A stretch of DNA of 64,000 bases, from contig CAYJQC010000001.1 of assembly GCA_964372215.1 (NCBI GenBank), positions 1 to 64,000 of the forward strand, given 5' to 3'. Both the position numbers and the translations under genes were made by a program. This document shows, one piece after another, positions 46,371-55,419 of this stretch. Position 1 is the first letter of the stretch; every line of letters starts with the position of its first letter. The notes beneath the pieces are model-generated. The model was not told the origin of the DNA. It did not search any database and worked only from the letters and a program-made list of their open reading frames with translations. The DNA comes from DAIMFL01 sp964372215 (GTDB lineage: Bacteria > Pseudomonadota > Alphaproteobacteria > Dongiales > Dongiaceae).

Positions 46371-47936
46371 ATTTCCATCCACGAGAAGACCTATGACCTG
46401 TTCGTCGTCGGCGGCGGCATCAACGGCGCGGCGATCGCCTGCGACGCCGCCGGGCGCGGCCTCGCCGTGGCGCTCGCCGAGATGCAGGACTTCGCCGAGG
46501 GCACCTCGTCGCGCTCCTCCAAGCTGATCCATGGCGGCCTGCGCTATCTCGAGACCTACGACTTCAAGCTGGTGCGCGATGCGCTGAAGGAGCGCGAGAT
46601 CCTGATGCGCCGGACTCCGCATTTGGTGTGGCCGCTGCGCCTGGTGCTGCCGCATGTGCCCGGCCTGCGGCCGCGCTGGATGATCCGCCTCGGCCTGCTG
46701 TTCTACGACCACCTGGCGCGGCGCAAGCTGCTGGCCGCCTCGGAGTCGATCGATTTCGCCAGCCATCTCTACGGCGCCGCCCTGAAGCCCGGGTTCAGGC
46801 ATGGCTTCGCGTATTCCGACTGCCGCGGCGACGACGCCCGGCTGGTGATCGCCAATCTGCTCGGCGCCCAGGCCCAGGGCGCCCGCATCCTGCCGCGCCA
46901 CCGGCTGCGCGCCGCGCGGCGCGCCGGCGCGCTGTGGCGGATCGAACTGGAAAACACCCGCAGCGGCGAGACCGGCGAGATCGCGGCCCGGGCGCTGGTG
47001 AACGCCGCCGGACCCTGGGTGATCGAGGTCGGCAAGACCCTGGCCGGGGTCGCCACCAGCCGCCGGCTGCGCATGGTGCGCGGCAGCCACATCGTGGTGC
47101 CGCGCCAGTGGGAGGGCGACCACGGCTATTTCCTGCAGACCCGCGACGGCAGGCTGATGGAGGCGTTTCCCTACGAGGGCGACTTCACCTCGATCGGCAC
47201 GACCGACGAGCCGTGGAACGAGGCGCCGGAGAAGGTGACGATCTCCGACCAGGAGATCGACTACATGATCGGCGAGGTGAACCGGTACCTGCGCAAGCCG
47301 GTGCGGCGCGCGGACATCGTGTGGAGCTATTCCGGGGTGCGCCCGCTGTTCGAGGTCGGCGGCGCCCGCGACGGCGATCTGTCGACCCTGACCCGCGACT
47401 ACTCCTTCGAGATCGACCAGGCGCCCGGCGCGGCGCCGGCGCTCACCGTGTTTGGCGGCAAGCTCACCACCCATCGCCGCCTCGCCGAGCACGCCATGGC
47501 CGAGCTCGGCCGCTTCCTGCCGCTGCCGAAGCCGGGCCGCACCCGCAGCGACACCCTGCCGGGCGGCGATTTCGGCACCGACGGGCGCGCGGCGTTCGAG
47601 GCGGCGCTGCGGAGCGATTTCGACTTCCTGCCGGCATCGCTGCTGCGGCGCTATGTGCGGCTCTATGGCAGCCGGGCGCGCGACCTGCTCGCCGGGGTCG
47701 CAACGCTCGATGCCCTCGGCATCCTGTTCGGCTTCGACCTCTATCAGCGCGAGGTCGATTTCCTGATCGAGACGGAATGGGCCATGTCGGTCGACGACAT
47801 CGTCTGGCGGCGGACCAAGCTTGGCCTGCGCCTGCAGCCGGCGGAAATCGCCGCCGTGGCGGCGTATGTGACGGCCCGCGGCGGCTTGCCAGCTTCCCGT
47901 GGCACTGACAAGCTCGCGCCTGCCACGAATGGCTAG
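46371..47936 (+). CDS. glpD: FAD-dependent glycerol-3-phosphate dehydrogenase, probable AUU/AUC start
   Basis: Membrane-associated flavoenzyme that oxidises glycerol 3-phosphate to dihydroxyacetone phosphate. About 521 residues. The FAD motif DLFVVGGGINGAAIACDAAGRG is followed by FAEGTSSRSSKLIHGGLRYLE and, later, GSHIVVPRQW and VFGGKLTTHRRLAEHA, all GlpD hallmarks. The conserved FAD motif lies before the first ATG, GTG or TTG (46467). Back to the glpK stop, only ATC 46368, ATT 46371 and ATC 46377 can start it; ATT 46371 has AGGGA eight bases upstream and would give MSIHEKTYD. Confidence 0.85.
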   Translation: MSIHEKTYDLFVVGGGINGAAIACDAAGRGLAVALAEMQDFAEGTSSRSSKLIHGGLRYLETYDFKLVRDALKEREILMRRTPHLVWPLRLVLPHVPGLRPRWMIRLGLLFYDHLARRKLLAASESIDFASHLYGAALKPGFRHGFAYSDCRGDDARLVIANLLGAQAQGARILPRHRLRAARRAGALWRIELENTRSGETGEIAARALVNAAGPWVIEVGKTLAGVATSRRLRMVRGSHIVVPRQWEGDHGYFLQTRDGRLMEAFPYEGDFTSIGTTDEPWNEAPEKVTISDQEIDYMIGEVNRYLRKPVRRADIVWSYSGVRPLFEVGGARDGDLSTLTRDYSFEIDQAPGAAPALTVFGGKLTTHRRLAEHAMAELGRFLPLPKPGRTRSDTLPGGDFGTDGRAAFEAALRSDFDFLPASLLRRYVRLYGSRARDLLAGVATLDALGILFGFDLYQREVDFLIETEWAMSVDDIVWRRTKLGLRLQPAEIAAVAAYVTARGGLPASRGTDKLAPATNG

Positions 47937-47960
47937 CCAACATCGGATGGGAAGACGCGC

Positions 47961-48659
47961 GTGGAGAGCTGGAAGAAGCGCAACCGGTCCTTCTACTACG
48001 AGGGCGCACCGGAGCCCGCGGACCTGAACCTGCCGCATCACGAGACCGCGCTGCTCGTCATCGACGTGCAGAACACCTATCTCGCGCGGCCGGATCGCGC
48101 GACCCTCGACGAGGCGGCGCGGGCCGAGTACGACAAGTGGGAACCGTTTCACGCGCGCATGCGCGAGACCGTCATTCCGCGGACGACGGAGCTCTTGAGG
48201 CTGTTCCGCCGCTGCGGCATCGAATGCCTGTTCGCGCGCATCGCCTGCCAGACCCGCGACGGGCGCGACCGCTCCTTGAGCCAGAAGATGCCGGGCTGGA
48301 ACAACCTGCTGCTGCCCAAGGACGAGCCGCCGTCCCAGCTGGTCCCGGCGCTGCAGCCGGTCGGCGACGAGATCGTGGTCACGAAGACCACCGACAGCGC
48401 GCTCACCGGGACGAACCTGCGCCTGATCCTGCACAATCTCGGGATCAGGAACGTGGTGTGCGTCGGCATCTTCACCGACCAGTGCGTGTCCTCGACCGTG
48501 CGCAGCCTGGCGGACGAGAGCTACAACGTGGTGGTGGTCGAGGATTGCTGCGCGGCGGGCGCGGACGAGCTGCACCGGCGCGAGCTCGAGATCATCAACA
48601 TGATCTACTGCCACGTCTGTTCCGCCGATGAGCTCAAGGCGATGATGAAGCTGGCGTGA
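47961..48659 (+). CDS. Isochorismatase-family cysteine hydrolase
   Basis: 232 residues. The catalytic triad is readable: Asp35 in LLVIDVQNTY, Lys in VVTKTTDSAL and Cys in FTDQCVSSTVRSLAD. Members hydrolyse amides such as nicotinamide, ureidoglycolate-type compounds or biuret; the long N-terminus (SFYYEGAPEPADLNL) resembles the biuret/N-carbamoyl amidohydrolase side, but the substrate is not certain. GTG start at 47961. It precedes the ABC importer operon by ~400 bp. Confidence 0.85.
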   Translation: MESWKKRNRSFYYEGAPEPADLNLPHHETALLVIDVQNTYLARPDRATLDEAARAEYDKWEPFHARMRETVIPRTTELLRLFRRCGIECLFARIACQTRDGRDRSLSQKMPGWNNLLLPKDEPPSQLVPALQPVGDEIVVTKTTDSALTGTNLRLILHNLGIRNVVCVGIFTDQCVSSTVRSLADESYNVVVVEDCCAAGADELHRRELEIINMIYCHVCSADELKAMMKLA

Positions 48660-49056
48660 CGATCCCGGCCCCGGCCCCGGGGCTGCGGACTGCCGGCATG
48701 GCTGCAAGGCCGCCGGCGCTCTGCAACCACTGCGAAGCGGATCGTGGCTGCGCGCGGATATTGACCAACCGTTCAGGATTCGCGTCGAAACCCGCTGGAA
48801 CCGGCCGGCCGACGCCTGGTCCCTGGTCCGGCGAGGGCCGCGCGGCACCGTGGCGGGAAGGGCCTGTCAAGATCGCGGGCGCAGATGTCAAGATCGTGGG
48901 CGGCGAAGGGCTTAGCGTGCAGGCTCGTGCCTGCTGGCGGCCCGGTCTAGGCGGTGGCGGGCCAGCGTGCAAGAATGGCTGCGCAGGCCACGCGATATAG
49001 GGCGCGGAACCACGGCGGAACGCCGCTGGCCGGGTCCGGAAACAGGGGAGACAACG
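48660..49056. other. Intergenic region before the ABC importer (397 bp)
   Basis: No gene recognised. It contains a pair of direct repeats at 48865-48902 (listed separately) and a purine-rich leader AGGGGAG before the ATG at 49057. Probably the control region of the importer-SDR operon. Confidence 0.5.
48865..48902 (+). promoter_or_regulatory. Tandem 17-bp direct repeats, possible activator sites
   Basis: TGTCAAGATCGCGGGCG (48865-48881) and TGTCAAGATCGTGGGCG (48886-48902) match at 16 of 17 positions and are offset by 21 bp, two helical turns, so both would face the same side. This is typical of AraC-type binding sites; an AraC regulator is encoded at 54.1 kb. Confidence 0.5.
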
Positions 49057-50220
49057 ATGTTCAGCAAAAAGCTGTCCCGGCGCAATTTCATGCAGCAATC
49101 GGCGGCGGTCGCCGCGGTTGCGGCGGCTGGAACCACGGCACTGACGGGGCGGGCCAAATGGGCCCATGCGGCCCGCGAGAAGGAACTCAACATCCTGTGC
49201 TGGGAGGGTTACAACTCGGCCCAGGTGCTCGATCCCTTCCGGTCGTCGGAAGGCGCCACGGTGAAGGCGGAATCGCTCACCAACGATCCGACCATGATCA
49301 ACCGGCTGCGCGCCGGCGAGACCAATGTCTGGGACCTGATCAACGTCAACAATCCCTGGGCGCGCAAGATCATGGCGCCGGAGGGGCTGATCAAGCCGCT
49401 CGACCGCGCCCGGTTCGAGCCCATGTTCAACTCGATGCTGCCGGCCTTCAAGCCGCCCTACAAATGGGCGATCAGCGACGACGGAAAGGATCTGCTCGGC
49501 ATGACCCAGCGGTTCGGTCCCTACAGCTACGTGGTCAACACCGACAAGATCAGCCGCGCGACGGCCGAGGATCAGGGCTGGGATCTGTTCATCGACCCCG
49601 CCAATGCCGGCAAGTTCGGCATTCTCGAATCCGACGATTGGAACGTGTTCGACCTCTGCCTGATCGCCGGCTTCGACCCATTCGTCGAGCACAGCGACGA
49701 GCAGGTGGCGAAGTTCGGTGAAACCGCCAAGACCGTGTTCAAGGGCGCCAAGCTGATCGGCGACATCGCCACCATGAACCAGGCGCTGGTGTCGGGCGAG
49801 ATCGACTTCCATATGACCGGCGGCACCTATTCCGCCTCGCCGGCGCGCGCCGACGGCCAGTCCCAGATCCGTGGCATCACTCCGCTGCGCGGCCCGATGG
49901 AAGGCGGCAAGGGCGGCGTGGCCTGGATCGAGGTCACCTCGGTGGTCAACAATCCGCAGCTTTCGCCGCTGGCCGAGGAGTTCCTCGCCTATGTCCAGGA
50001 CCCCGAGGTGGCGCACACCGTCGCCTTCGCCGAGGGCACCTTCAACCCGGTGACCCAGATGGGCAATTCGGACTGCTTCAAGCTGTTCACCGCGGAAGAG
50101 CTGGACGCGATCCAGTGGGACAGCCTGGAGGAGGAGATGGCGCGCTCGGCCGAGTACGACATCGTGCCGGACTACGAGAAGCTGCTCGACGTCATGAATG
50201 CCGCCAAGCGCGACGCATAG
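49057..50220 (+). CDS. ABC substrate-binding protein, spermidine/putrescine type (Tat-exported)
   Basis: Periplasmic solute receptor of the PotD/PotF group, 387 residues. A twin-arginine signal (SRRNFMQQ, Ala-rich core, cleavage near AHA) precedes KELNILCWEGYNS, the usual opening of this family, and PYSYVVNTDKI. The ligand is probably a small cationic amine. ATG at 49057 with AGGGGAG. First gene of an importer with ATPase, two permeases and an SDR, next to an amino-alcohol microcompartment, suggesting uptake of its substrate. Confidence 0.9.
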   Translation: MFSKKLSRRNFMQQSAAVAAVAAAGTTALTGRAKWAHAAREKELNILCWEGYNSAQVLDPFRSSEGATVKAESLTNDPTMINRLRAGETNVWDLINVNNPWARKIMAPEGLIKPLDRARFEPMFNSMLPAFKPPYKWAISDDGKDLLGMTQRFGPYSYVVNTDKISRATAEDQGWDLFIDPANAGKFGILESDDWNVFDLCLIAGFDPFVEHSDEQVAKFGETAKTVFKGAKLIGDIATMNQALVSGEIDFHMTGGTYSASPARADGQSQIRGITPLRGPMEGGKGGVAWIEVTSVVNNPQLSPLAEEFLAYVQDPEVAHTVAFAEGTFNPVTQMGNSDCFKLFTAEELDAIQWDSLEEEMARSAEYDIVPDYEKLLDVMNAAKRDA

Positions 50221-50480
50221 GGCGGCTGACGGAAAGCGCCGGTTCGGACCGTTCGCCCAACCTCTGCGTGCCTCGGCGTAATTCCGGGGCGGCAACGGCG
50301 GCGGGCGGTCCGGTGCCGGTAGGCAACCGCCACCGGACTTGCAGCGTGGGGTTTGCAGGCCGGGCGGTCCGGGCGCATCATCGAAACCAAGAGCGTGCGA
50401 TGCAGGCGTGCCCCGGCGGCGGGCGGGACGCGGCCGTGCGGGAGGGCGCGAATAGATTCGTTGGGGGCGGCTACGTCGTC

Positions 50481-51557
50481 ATGAATGGGGCAACCGGACG
50501 TGCGTCCTTCCTGCGGCTGCGCGGCGTGACCAAGGTGTTCGGCGGACTGACCGCCGTCGACCGTATCGACCTCGACGTCGCCGAGGGCGAATTCTTCACC
50601 ATCGTCGGCCCGAGCGGCAGCGGCAAGACCACGCTGCTGCGCATGCTGGCCGGCATGGAGGCGCCGAGCGCGGGCGAGATCAGCCTGAACGGCGCGGTCA
50701 TCAACGACCTGCCGGCGAACCGGCGCCCGACCTGCATGGTGTTCCAGTCCCTGGCGCTGTTTCCGCACAAGAGCGTCGGGCAAAACATCGAATTCCCGAT
50801 GAAGATCCGCGGCACGGCTCCCGCCGAACGGCGCGCGCGCTGTTTGCAGCTCATGGCCCAGCTTCGCTTGCCGGAGGGCTATTACGGCAAGAACGTCACC
50901 AAATGCTCGGGCGGCGAGCGGCAGCGCGTGGCGCTCGCCCGGGCGCTCGCCTACGACCCGCAGATCCTGTTCTTCGACGAGCCCTTGTCGGCGATCGACT
51001 ACAAGCTGCGCAAGACCCTGGAGAAGGAACTGAAGGACATCCATCGCGAGACCGGCAAGACCTTCGTCTACATCACCCACAGCCTTGAAGAGGCGATGCT
51101 GATGAGCGACCGCATCGGGGTCATGCGCCAGGGGCGGCTGGTGCAGGTCGGTACGCCGGACGAGATCTACGTGCAGCCGATCGACAAGTTCGTCTCCGAG
51201 TTCATGGGCGAGGTCAACGTGGTCGACGTGCGCGCCGGCGCCGGCGGTCGCGTCGTCGCCGCGTCGCCGGAGGGCAGCTTCGCCGTCCAGAGCATTCCCG
51301 CCGGCTTCACCGCCGGACACCTGGTGGTGCGGCCGGAATTCATGCGATTCCTGGAGCGCCCGGAAGACGCGGACAACTGTCTCAAAGGCAAGCTGTACAA
51401 TGAGTACGCGCTCGGCTCGCGCATCCAGTATCAGGTCCGCGTCGGCAATCACGTCTTCATCGTCGAGAAGCTGCGCCAGCAGGCCTATGGCGGGCGTCTC
51501 GACGACGAGGTGCTGATCGGCTGGGACGCGCACGACTCCATCCTGGTCGAGGACTGA
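50481..51557 (+). CDS. ABC transporter ATPase, PotA-like
   Basis: 358 residues. Walker A GPSGSGKTT, Q loop VFQSLALFPHKSV, signature CSGGERQRVALARAL (CSGGE instead of LSGGQ), Walker B ILFFDEPLSAID and the switch His in YITHSLEEA; a TOBE-like domain follows (~260-350). ATG at 50481. The 260 bp between it and the receptor gene show no other gene, only GC-rich spacer. The permease starts two bases after its stop. Confidence 0.92.
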   Translation: MNGATGRASFLRLRGVTKVFGGLTAVDRIDLDVAEGEFFTIVGPSGSGKTTLLRMLAGMEAPSAGEISLNGAVINDLPANRRPTCMVFQSLALFPHKSVGQNIEFPMKIRGTAPAERRARCLQLMAQLRLPEGYYGKNVTKCSGGERQRVALARALAYDPQILFFDEPLSAIDYKLRKTLEKELKDIHRETGKTFVYITHSLEEAMLMSDRIGVMRQGRLVQVGTPDEIYVQPIDKFVSEFMGEVNVVDVRAGAGGRVVAASPEGSFAVQSIPAGFTAGHLVVRPEFMRFLERPEDADNCLKGKLYNEYALGSRIQYQVRVGNHVFIVEKLRQQAYGGRLDDEVLIGWDAHDSILVED

Positions 51558-51559
51558 GC

Positions 51560-52420
51560 ATGACGCCGGGCCTCCCCTTCCTGCTGGCGCCCGGACGACG
51601 GCACGCGCTGCCGCTCGCCGTGCTGCTGCTGGTGGGGTTCGCCGCGCCGCTGCTGGCGGTCGTCTGGTTCAGCTTCGTGCCGCCGCGGACCTTCGACCTG
51701 TGGCAGGCGCCGGTGCTCGACAACTACGAGACCATCGTCACCGAGACCTACTACCTGTCCTTCCTGTGGTCGATCGGCCTCGCGGTGGCCGCCACCGCGA
51801 TCCTGGCGGTGATCTGCTACCCGGCCGCCTACGGCCTCGCCAAGGTGTTCGGGCGCTGGGCCAACCTCGTGACCCTGTTCATGGTCCTGCCGCTGTTCGT
51901 GTCCGAGAACCTGCGGCTCTATGGCTGGATCCTGTTCTTCATCAAGGGTGGCGTGCTGCCGGGCACGCTCAAGGCGCTGTTCGACATCGAGATCGACAGC
52001 GGGCTGTTCACCCCGGGCATGATCGTGTTCGGCATGGTCTACGTCTACCTGCCCTTCATGCTGTTTCCGATGACCCTCGGCATCTCGATGGTCCCGAAGG
52101 AGGTGACCGAGGCGGCGCGCGATCTCGGCGCGTCGCGGCTGCAGATATTCCGTGAAGTCGAGCTGCCGCTCGCGATGCCCGGAATGGTCATCGGCTGCCT
52201 GCTCACCTTCGTGCTGGCGGTCGGCGCCATCGCCGAATCGAAGGTACTCGGCGGACAGTCGGTCATCGTCATCACCCACGACATCGAGACCGCCTTCACC
52301 TATGCGCAGAACTGGCCGCTGGGCGCCGCGCTCTCGGTGCTGCTGATGCTGGTGGTTGGCGGGCTGGTGCTGACCGTGCTGCGCCGGTTCGATCTCGACC
52401 GCATTCTCGGCCGGCGGTGA
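51560..52420 (+). CDS. ABC permease 1, PotB-like
   Basis: 286 residues, six membrane helices (first at ~17-37). The EAA loop is EVTEAARDLGASRLQIFREVELPLAMPG, which docks the ATPase. Family: polyamine-type importers. ATG at 51560, two bases after the ATPase stop. Confidence 0.92.
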   Translation: MTPGLPFLLAPGRRHALPLAVLLLVGFAAPLLAVVWFSFVPPRTFDLWQAPVLDNYETIVTETYYLSFLWSIGLAVAATAILAVICYPAAYGLAKVFGRWANLVTLFMVLPLFVSENLRLYGWILFFIKGGVLPGTLKALFDIEIDSGLFTPGMIVFGMVYVYLPFMLFPMTLGISMVPKEVTEAARDLGASRLQIFREVELPLAMPGMVIGCLLTFVLAVGAIAESKVLGGQSVIVITHDIETAFTYAQNWPLGAALSVLLMLVVGGLVLTVLRRFDLDRILGRR

Positions 52421-52430
52421 GGGGGGCCAG

Positions 52431-53243
52431 ATGAGCGGACAGACGGCACCGTGGATGAAGGCCCTGCTCTGGGCCTGGGCGCTGGCGATCGTCGTGTTTC
52501 TCTACCTGCCGTCGGTCTGCGGGCTGCTCGCCTCGCTCGGCACCAGCCGCTACTTCACCTTCCCGATCGCGAAATGGGGCCTCGTCTGGTACGACAAGAC
52601 CTTCGCCTCGTTCGAAATCCGCCAGCTCCTGTCGACATCGGTCAGCATCGCGCTGATCGTGACCGTGGTCTCCGTGGTGATCGGCTTCTTCGGCGCGCTG
52701 GCCTTCGCGCGCTACAATTGGAATGGGCGCTCGCTGTTCCAGAAGATCGTGCTGCTGCCGATCTTCTTTCCGCAGTCGGTGCTGGGGCTCGCGCTGCTGC
52801 TGTGGTTCAACGCCATCGGGCTCGAACTGTCTTGGAAGACCGCGGCCTTCGCCCATCTGGTCTGGGTGGTGCCGGTGGTGACTCTGGTGATCTCGATCCA
52901 GGTCTACAGCTTCGACCCGGCGCTCGAGGAAGCGGCCTTCGATCTCGGCGCCTCGCGCTGGCAGGTGCTGCGCGAGGTGACGCTGCCGGTGCTGTGGCCG
53001 GGGCTGTTCTCGGGCTCGCTGTTCGCCTTCCTGCTGTCCTGGGGCAATTTCCCGTTGTCGCTGTTCACCACCGGCGCCGACACCACCGTGCCGGAGTATC
53101 TCTACGCCAAGATGGTCGCCGGCTACACCCCGGGCGTTCCCGTTCTCGGCACGGTTTCAACCATCGGCGCCGCCGTCCTTTTGCTGGGCGGCTATGGCGT
53201 CATCCTGTTCGTCCGGCGCGCCCGTGGCGCGGAGGCGAGCTGA
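52431..53243 (+). CDS. ABC permease 2, PotC-like
   Basis: 270 residues, six membrane helices. EAA loop LEEAAFDLGASRWQVLREVTLPVLWPG. Pairs with the preceding permease to form the channel. ATG at 52431, ten bases after it. Confidence 0.92.
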   Translation: MSGQTAPWMKALLWAWALAIVVFLYLPSVCGLLASLGTSRYFTFPIAKWGLVWYDKTFASFEIRQLLSTSVSIALIVTVVSVVIGFFGALAFARYNWNGRSLFQKIVLLPIFFPQSVLGLALLLWFNAIGLELSWKTAAFAHLVWVVPVVTLVISIQVYSFDPALEEAAFDLGASRWQVLREVTLPVLWPGLFSGSLFAFLLSWGNFPLSLFTTGADTTVPEYLYAKMVAGYTPGVPVLGTVSTIGAAVLLLGGYGVILFVRRARGAEAS

Positions 53244-53287
53244 GCAAGCAGGTAGCCCCTGCACGAGATCGCGAAGGGAGAAGTCGC

Positions 53288-54070
53288 ATGGTGACATCGT
53301 CGTTGAAGGGCAAGTCGGTCATCGTCACCGGTGCCAGCAAGGGCATCGGCAAGGGCATCGCCGGGGTTTTCGCGCAGGCCGGCGCCAGGGTCCTGGTGGT
53401 CGCACGCGACCTGAAGGCCGCAGAGGCCGCGGCCCAGGAGTTAATCAAGGCGGGCGGCGAGGCCTCGGCCTGTTCGGCCGACGTCACCAAGTTCGCGCAG
53501 ATGGAAGCCGCGGCCAAGACGGCGGCCGAGCGCCATGGCGGCATCGACGTGCTGTGCGCCAACGCGGGCATCTTTCCGCAGGCCAAGCTCGAGGATATGT
53601 CGCCCGAGCAGTGGGACGAGGTGGTCGACACCAATCTCAAGGGCACCTTCCTGTCGGTGAAGGCCTGCGTGCCGTATCTCAAGAAGAGCGCGCAGGCGCG
53701 CATCGTGCTGACCTCGTCGATCACCGGGCCGGTGACCGGCTTTCCCGGCTGGTCGCATTACGGCGCGACCAAGGCCGGGCAGCTCGGCTTCATGCGCACC
53801 GCCTGCATCGAACTGGCGAAGTACGGCATCACGGTCAACGCGGTGCTGCCCGGCAACATCGTGACCGAAGGCCTCGATGGCCTGGGCGAGGCCTACTTGA
53901 AGACCATGGCGGCGTCGGTGCCGCTGCAGCGCCTCGGCAGAGTCGAAGACATCGGCCACGCGGCGCTGTTCTTCGCCTCCAAGGAGGCGGCCTACATCAC
54001 CGGTCAGACCATCATCGTCGACGGCGGCCAGATTCTGCCGGAATCCCTCGAGGCACTGGCGCAGGCCTGA
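53288..54070 (+). CDS. Short-chain dehydrogenase (possible amino-alcohol dehydrogenase)
   Basis: 260 residues, classical SDR: TGASKGIGKGIA cofactor loop, CANAG, the catalytic Ser in TSSITGPVTG, YxxxK in SHYGATKAG, and a FabG-like ending GQTIIVDGGQ. Last gene of the importer operon. In RMM-type microcompartment loci a linked SDR acts on 1-amino-2-propanol/aminoacetone; by context this one may do the same, but FabG-like sequence alone does not show the substrate. Confidence 0.88.
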   Translation: MVTSSLKGKSVIVTGASKGIGKGIAGVFAQAGARVLVVARDLKAAEAAAQELIKAGGEASACSADVTKFAQMEAAAKTAAERHGGIDVLCANAGIFPQAKLEDMSPEQWDEVVDTNLKGTFLSVKACVPYLKKSAQARIVLTSSITGPVTGFPGWSHYGATKAGQLGFMRTACIELAKYGITVNAVLPGNIVTEGLDGLGEAYLKTMAASVPLQRLGRVEDIGHAALFFASKEAAYITGQTIIVDGGQILPESLEALAQA

Positions 54071-54103
54071 GGCGGCACCCTTCGCGATCGCGCGGTCGGT
54101 ATC

Positions 54104-55183
54104 TCAGTGGCGGCTGGTCGAGCGCCGATAGGCGCGCGGCGAGACCCCCATCCAGCGGCTGAAGGCGCGGCTGAAGGCGCTCAGCTCGGAATAGCCGAGC
54201 AGGAAGGCGATCTCGGTGAGCGGCAGCTGGCGCTGCTCGATATAGACCTTGGCCAGGCCGCGCCGGATGGCCTCGACGGCGTCCTTGTAGGTGAGGCCGT
54301 GATCGGCCAGCTCGCGGCTGACCACCGCGGTGGAGACCCGCAGCTCGCCGGCGGTCTGCTCGAGGGTCGGATAGCCGTCGGGCAGCCGGATGCGGATCAT
54401 CGAGGTCAGCCGGTCGAACAGGCCGTCGCTGCCGCGGCCGCGCGAGCCCAGGGATTCCAGGCAGGTCTGCATGACCGCGAGCAGCGCCAGGTCGCGGCTC
54501 GGCATCGGCCGTTCCAGCAGCGCCGGCCGGAACACCAGCGCATTGCAGGGCTGGCCGAAATAGACCGGGGCGTCGAAGGCGGTCTCGTGATCCTGCCAGA
54601 GCTGCGGCTTGGGGTGCTCGAAATGCACCTCCTCGGGCGCCCAGTGCGAGCCGCAGCCCTCGCGGATCACGTTCAGGAACATGCCGAGCGAGAGCTCGGC
54701 GTCCTGCCGCCGCCACAGGATCTCCGGCGAGACGATCTGGTACTCCAGCCGGATCAGGCCGTCGGCGCTCGGCACCAGGCGCAGGATCGAGGCCTCCTGG
54801 TGATAGCGAAACAGGCCGGTGAGGTTCTCCAGGGCGCTGCCCACGGTCGGCGACGAGATCGCAGCATAGCCCCACATGCCGAGACTGCGCGGCCGGAACT
54901 GGTTGCCGAACCAGAGCCCGAAATTGTCTTGCTGGGTGCGCCGCGACGCCTCCTCGAACAGGTCGCAATAGGAGCGCAGGCGGAGCTTCAGGGTGGGGGA
55001 GCCGGCGAGGTCCGGGGCGATCCCGGCATTGCCGAAGATGGCGTCGACATCGCCGCCATGCCGGTTGATGAAATCGACGATCCCGGTGGCCGCCGAGGCC
55101 AGCACGACCGGCGCGGCGCCGTCCAGCGAAGCGTCGCCGCTTCGATCCAACTGCGCAAGGGCGTCGAATCCGGAAATTGCCAA
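54104..55183 (-). CDS. AraC-family transcription regulator
   Basis: About 359 residues. An N-terminal Arabinose_bd-type ligand domain (PF12625-like, ~20-210) and a C-terminal AraC double helix-turn-helix (LPLTEIAFLLGYSELSAFSRAFSRWMGVSPRAYR, read in parts: LPLTEIAFLLGYSE, FSRAFSRWMGVSP). It is divergent from the microcompartment kinase gene and is the obvious regulator of that operon, perhaps also of the importer. The start is uncertain: the TTG at 55183 (LAISGFDAL) has AGGCAGG upstream; the frame stays open to 55255. Confidence 0.85.
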   Translation of the reverse strand: MAISGFDALAQLDRSGDASLDGAAPVVLASAATGIVDFINRHGGDVDAIFGNAGIAPDLAGSPTLKLRLRSYCDLFEEASRRTQQDNFGLWFGNQFRPRSLGMWGYAAISSPTVGSALENLTGLFRYHQEASILRLVPSADGLIRLEYQIVSPEILWRRQDAELSLGMFLNVIREGCGSHWAPEEVHFEHPKPQLWQDHETAFDAPVYFGQPCNALVFRPALLERPMPSRDLALLAVMQTCLESLGSRGRGSDGLFDRLTSMIRIRLPDGYPTLEQTAGELRVSTAVVSRELADHGLTYKDAVEAIRRGLAKVYIEQRQLPLTEIAFLLGYSELSAFSRAFSRWMGVSPRAYRRSTSRH

Positions 55184-55419
55184 GGGGTGCCTGCCTGACG
55201 GGGCCCGCTTTCGGACGGAGCAGGGGATGCTTGCACAGGCCCTGGCAGCGATCAAGCCGGGCGGTCCGGGCCTGTCAATTCCGGCTGGCCTGCGGTCAAG
55301 CCCGAAGCCGGAACCCGCCCTAAGCTGCCGATGACGGAATGCGAGCCTGCGCGGACGTCCGAGGGTGGAATCGGAGGCCGGGCAGCGGATCTCGGGCCGG
55401 CCTGTCCGGAGAGCGAAGC

